From the NCBI GenBank assembly GCA_965653225.1, contig CBFGZI010000158.1, forward strand, positions 1 to 7,643: DNA of 7,643 nt, given 5' to 3'. Position 1 is the first letter of the stretch; each line of letters starts with the position of its first letter. Origin of the DNA: JALZDI01 sp965653225 (lineage in GTDB: Bacteria; Actinomycetota; Actinomycetes; Propionibacteriales; Nocardioidaceae). Shown here in pieces: positions 5,604 through 7,643 of the stretch. Position numbers and translations under genes: made by a program. Under the pieces are notes generated by a model. That model was not told the origin of the DNA, did no database searches, and saw nothing but the letters and a program-made list of their open reading frames with translations.

Positions 5604-7134
5604 ACCGCGACGGGCTCGTCGGTCCGCGGTTGGCCGCCCGCTCCAGCTGGCCGGTGACCCACTCCCGCAGCTCGCCGGTGGGCCGATGCTTGGCCTCGGC
5701 GTCGACCGGACCGGGTGTGGTCTGGAACCGCACGTCGACCAGGCCGAAGCGACGCTGCAGCGGGCCCTGCCGAACCCGGATCGACTGGGTCTTGCGGTGC
5801 GGGACGATGTCGGTGCGGCGCTTGAGCCAGCCGCGCGTGGTGACGACCACGCCCTCCGCGGCGCCCGCGCCCAGGTAGCGCCAGCCGACCGGCCGGAACC
5901 ACCGCGCGGAGGGGCTCGCGGGCCGCTGGGGCACCTCGGTCGGGGGCCCGCCCGGGACCAGCCGCGCGATCACCGCCAGCGCGATCGGGCGCGGCGCGAC
6001 CGGCAGCAGCGTCGACGGGGACGGGCCGCGTTCCGAGGTGCCGAAGTAGCCGGCGACGTCGACCTGGACCCGTACCCAGCCCATCGGCCGCCACAGCAGC
6101 GGCTCGACCAGGGCGATCCCCTGCACCCGGTCCAGCGGCACGGTCTGGGAGCGCAGGTCGAACAGGCCGCTGCGCAGCCGCCAGCCGCGACCGGTGTCGC
6201 TGAGGACGAACCCCCAGTTGCCGATGATGCCGCGCACGAGCACCGACCCGGCGCCGACGACCGCGGACAGCACCAGCGCCAGCCCGGCGACCTCGCGGGA
6301 CATCAGCGACGCCACGATCGCCATCAGCGCGAACGTCACCGAGCCGACGAACTCGGTGGACAGGAACGTGCTGGTGATGAGCCAGCTCGGCTCGACCCGG
6401 GCGATCTCGTACTCGGGCGCCGGCCCTCGGTACTGGCCCGTGTACTGCCCCGAGTACTGGGGAGCGCCCGGGTGGGCGACGACCCAGGTCGGTGGGTGCG
6501 CCCCGTCGGGGGCCGCCGGCTGGCCACCAGGCGCCGGTGGCGCCGGCTCGGGCGCCGACTGCGGCGCCCCCTGTTCGTACTGCTCGCGGTCGAGGAGCAC
6601 GCTGCGCAGCCGGTGCGCCTCGTCGAGCTGGAGGAACGCCAGCGGCGCCTCGGTGCTGGTCCCGCCGGCGACCTCGAACCGCAGCTCGGCCATCCCGAAC
6701 AGCCGGGCGAAGAACGGCTGGACGACGTCGATGCCCTGCAGTCGCTCGATCCGGATGCGCCGCGAGCGGCGCAGCACCACGCCGGAGTCGATGCGCAGCT
6801 CGTCGGCGCCGATGCGGAAGCGGGTGAACCACCACGACAGCACGCCGTACGCCGTGCCGCCCACGACGACCACGCCCATGATCGTCAGCGCCGCCAGCGG
6901 CTGGAAGTCCTCGACCAGCTGGCGCCAGCTGGCCACCAGCCCGACGGTCACCAGCACACCCACGCGCAGCAGCGGCGACAGCGGGTGCACCCGCTGGAAG
7001 TCCCGGTCCATCGGCCGGGTGTTCGTGCGGGTCACGACCGCCTCGTCGTCACGCTCACGGGGCGTCTCGCCGGGCCCTTCGTCGGGCTTTTCTCCAGGCC
7101 TTTCGCCGGGCGTCTCGCTGGGCACGCCGGTCAC
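5587..7134 (-). CDS. Bacterial PH-domain (bPH_2, YdbT-like) membrane protein
   Basis: A 515-residue membrane protein with three bPH_2 (formerly DUF304) units. Unit 1 is about residues 103-182 (FRIGADELRIDSGVVLRRSRRIRIERLQGIDVVQPFFARLFG), unit 2 about 306-390 (TVPLDRVQGIALVEPLLWRPMG), unit 3 about 426-496 (HRKTQSIRVRQGPLQRRFGLVDV). Hydrophobic pairs at about 54-70/82-100 and 262-279/282-300 are likely membrane spans. Family members such as Bacillus subtilis YdbT have the same plan; their biochemical role is poorly defined, though the YdbS/YdbT pair has been linked to bacteriocin resistance there. The N-terminus is a charged [G-E-x-P] repeat and the linker at 188-240 is rich in Pro, Ala, Gly and Gln with GQYTGQY. 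It starts at GTG 7134, overlapping the upstream stop as GTGA, and has only a weak ribosome site, so translation is probably coupled. Its 3' end overlaps the convergent propeller gene by 17 bp. Confidence 0.88.
   Translation of the reverse strand: MTGVPSETPGERPGEKPDEGPGETPRERDDEAVVTRTNTRPMDRDFQRVHPLSPLLRVGVLVTVGLVASWRQLVEDFQPLAALTIMGVVVVGGTAYGVLSWWFTRFRIGADELRIDSGVVLRRSRRIRIERLQGIDVVQPFFARLFGMAELRFEVAGGTSTEAPLAFLQLDEAHRLRSVLLDREQYEQGAPQSAPEPAPPAPGGQPAAPDGAHPPTWVVAHPGAPQYSGQYTGQYRGPAPEYEIARVEPSWLITSTFLSTEFVGSVTFALMAIVASLMSREVAGLALVLSAVVGAGSVLVRGIIGNWGFVLSDTGRGWRLRSGLFDLRSQTVPLDRVQGIALVEPLLWRPMGWVRVQVDVAGYFGTSERGPSPSTLLPVAPRPIALAVIARLVPGGPPTEVPQRPASPSARWFRPVGWRYLGAGAAEGVVVTTRGWLKRRTDIVPHRKTQSIRVRQGPLQRRFGLVDVRFQTTPGPVDAEAKHRPTGELREWVTGQLERAANRGPTSPSRSTGAG
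5604..5630 (+). terminator. Weak dyad just after the propeller gene stop
   Basis: ACCGCG (5604-5609) can pair with CGCGGT (5625-5630), and inside it CGAC (5608-5611) competes to pair with GTCG (5618-5621). It begins immediately after the TAG at 5601, where a terminator is expected, but has no T-tract and lies in the coding sequence of the convergent PH-domain gene. It may be chance. Confidence 0.2.
7060..7119 (-). repeat. Tetrapeptide-coding repeat in the YdbT-like N-terminus
   Basis: Residues 6-25 read SETPGERPGEKPDEGPGETP, an imperfect tandem of a G-E-x-P unit with about 12-base periodicity in the DNA. It is hydrophilic, probably disordered and cytoplasmic, and precedes the first membrane span. 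Such runs can vary in copy number between strains; this one is degenerate. Confidence 0.6.
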
Positions 7135-7622
7135 AACCCGGACGCCTGCGCCTGGCCGAGCGCGGTCAGCCGGTCACGCAGCCGGGCGGCCTCCTCGGGG
7201 TCGAGCCCGGGGATGCGCGCCCTGGTGCCCGGCGTCGCGGTGTGCAGCTGCACCTCGGCCAGGCCGAGGGCGCGTTCGACCGGGCCGGCCGTGACGTCGA
7301 CGAACTGCATCCGGCCGTACGGGACCGCCACCAGCTGGCGCACCATCACACCGTGCTTGATGTAGAGGTCCTCGGCCCGCTCGGCGTACCCCCAAGCCCG
7401 GGTGCGCCGGCCGGCGAACCAGAGGGCGAACAGCAGCCCGGCGAAGGTGAGCGCGAGCAGCACCCACAGGACCCAGCCGGGCGACTCGAGCAGCAGCGCG
7501 ACGACCGCCAGCGCCACCCCCAGCACGAGCACGAGGACCGACCACTCGATCCTCAGCCGGGTGGCCAGCCGCGGGGACACCGGGCGCCAGTCGAGGCCGA
7601 GAGGCGCGAACAGCTGGTCCAT
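7131..7622 (-). CDS. Bacterial PH-domain (bPH_2, YdbS-like) membrane protein
   Basis: A 163-residue protein with two adjacent hydrophobic spans at about residues 27-45 and 49-69, then one bPH_2 domain at about 76-153. The domain shows the family's pattern: RAWGYAERAEDLYIKHGVMVRQLVAVPYGRMQFVDVTAGPVERALGLAEVQLHTATP, where the basic stretch, PYGRMQFVDV and the GPVERALGLAEV strand-turn match the conserved core. Length fits YdbS-type partners. It is the first gene of a two-gene operon with the YdbT-like protein, joined by a GTGA overlap, the normal order for this pair in actinobacteria. Function is likely a membrane-associated complex of the two proteins; the biochemical activity is not established. 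The ATG at 7622 has no Shine-Dalgarno sequence but a -10-like hexamer seven bases upstream, suggesting a leaderless message. Confidence 0.88.
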   Translation of the reverse strand: MDQLFAPLGLDWRPVSPRLATRLRIEWSVLVLVLGVALAVVALLLESPGWVLWVLLALTFAGLLFALWFAGRRTRAWGYAERAEDLYIKHGVMVRQLVAVPYGRMQFVDVTAGPVERALGLAEVQLHTATPGTRARIPGLDPEEAARLRDRLTALGQAQASGL

Positions 7623-7629
7623 GGTTTCG

Positions 7630-7635
7630 AGGCTA
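7630..7635 (-). promoter_or_regulatory. Candidate -10 element giving a leaderless PH-domain message
   Basis: TAGCCT on the minus strand (TAnnnT pattern) ends seven bases before the ATG at 7622, so the predicted transcription start coincides with the start codon. The -35 region lies beyond the window edge and cannot be judged. Confidence 0.45.
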
Positions 7636-7643
7636 CCGTCGCG

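Noticed and set aside
7060..7119. Possible CRISPR-like or phase-variable repeat
   Set aside because: Units are imperfect, about 12 bases long and in frame, with no spacers; they encode a degenerate G-E-x-P protein repeat.
5686..7365. A 559-codon open frame on the plus strand across the PH-domain pair
   Set aside because: It spans the junction of two convincing minus-strand genes and its product is Arg/Ala/Asp/His-rich low complexity without motifs, typical of an antisense shadow.

Overview
This is a GC-rich chromosomal segment, most likely from a high-GC actinobacterium. The supporting signs are strong G/C preference at third codon positions, GTG starts, ATGA/GTGA stop-start overlaps, and two genes that look leaderless. 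I cannot assign a genus. No RNA genes, insertion sequences, CRISPR arrays or integration scars are visible. The window holds seven gene calls (two partial or uncertain) in three transcriptional blocks.

Left block, minus strand (1-2608): a two-gene glycan-assembly operon reading out of the left edge. A large GT-B glycosyltransferase (GT4-like, about 626 aa with an N-terminal accessory region) is followed, through an ATGA overlap and a strong AGGAGG ribosome site, by a GT-A family 2 glycosyltransferase cut by the window edge. The second gene is easy to miss because its frame has no stop inside the window.

Middle block, plus strand (about 2888-5603): a 433-bp divergent region (2609-3041) separates the two directions. 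It contains tandem inverted repeats, a candidate promoter for the leftward operon, and a small ORF with a good ribosome site that may be a genuine leader peptide or a frameshifted remnant. Next come a PAPS-dependent sulfotransferase with an N-terminal coiled coil, and a 531-aa protein that looks like a beta-sandwich joined to a five-bladed beta-propeller of glycoside hydrolase clan F type (GH43-like), without a visible signal peptide. With the two glycosyltransferases this suggests the edge of a locus making, sulfating and possibly trimming a cell-surface polysaccharide or glycopolymer. That joint role is inferred from neighbourhood; no single gene proves it.

Right block, minus strand (5587-7622): a two-gene operon of bacterial PH-domain (bPH_2, formerly DUF304) membrane proteins, a short YdbS-like protein followed by a long YdbT-like protein, joined by a GTGA overlap. 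This is a common housekeeping pair in actinobacteria and probably marks where the accessory glycan locus gives way to core chromosome. Its last gene overlaps the 3' end of the hydrolase-like gene by 17 bp, tail to tail.

Most interesting for follow-up: the undescribed propeller protein beside a sulfotransferase, the D-for-E change in the GT4 motif, and the small overlapping ORFs ahead of the sulfotransferase.
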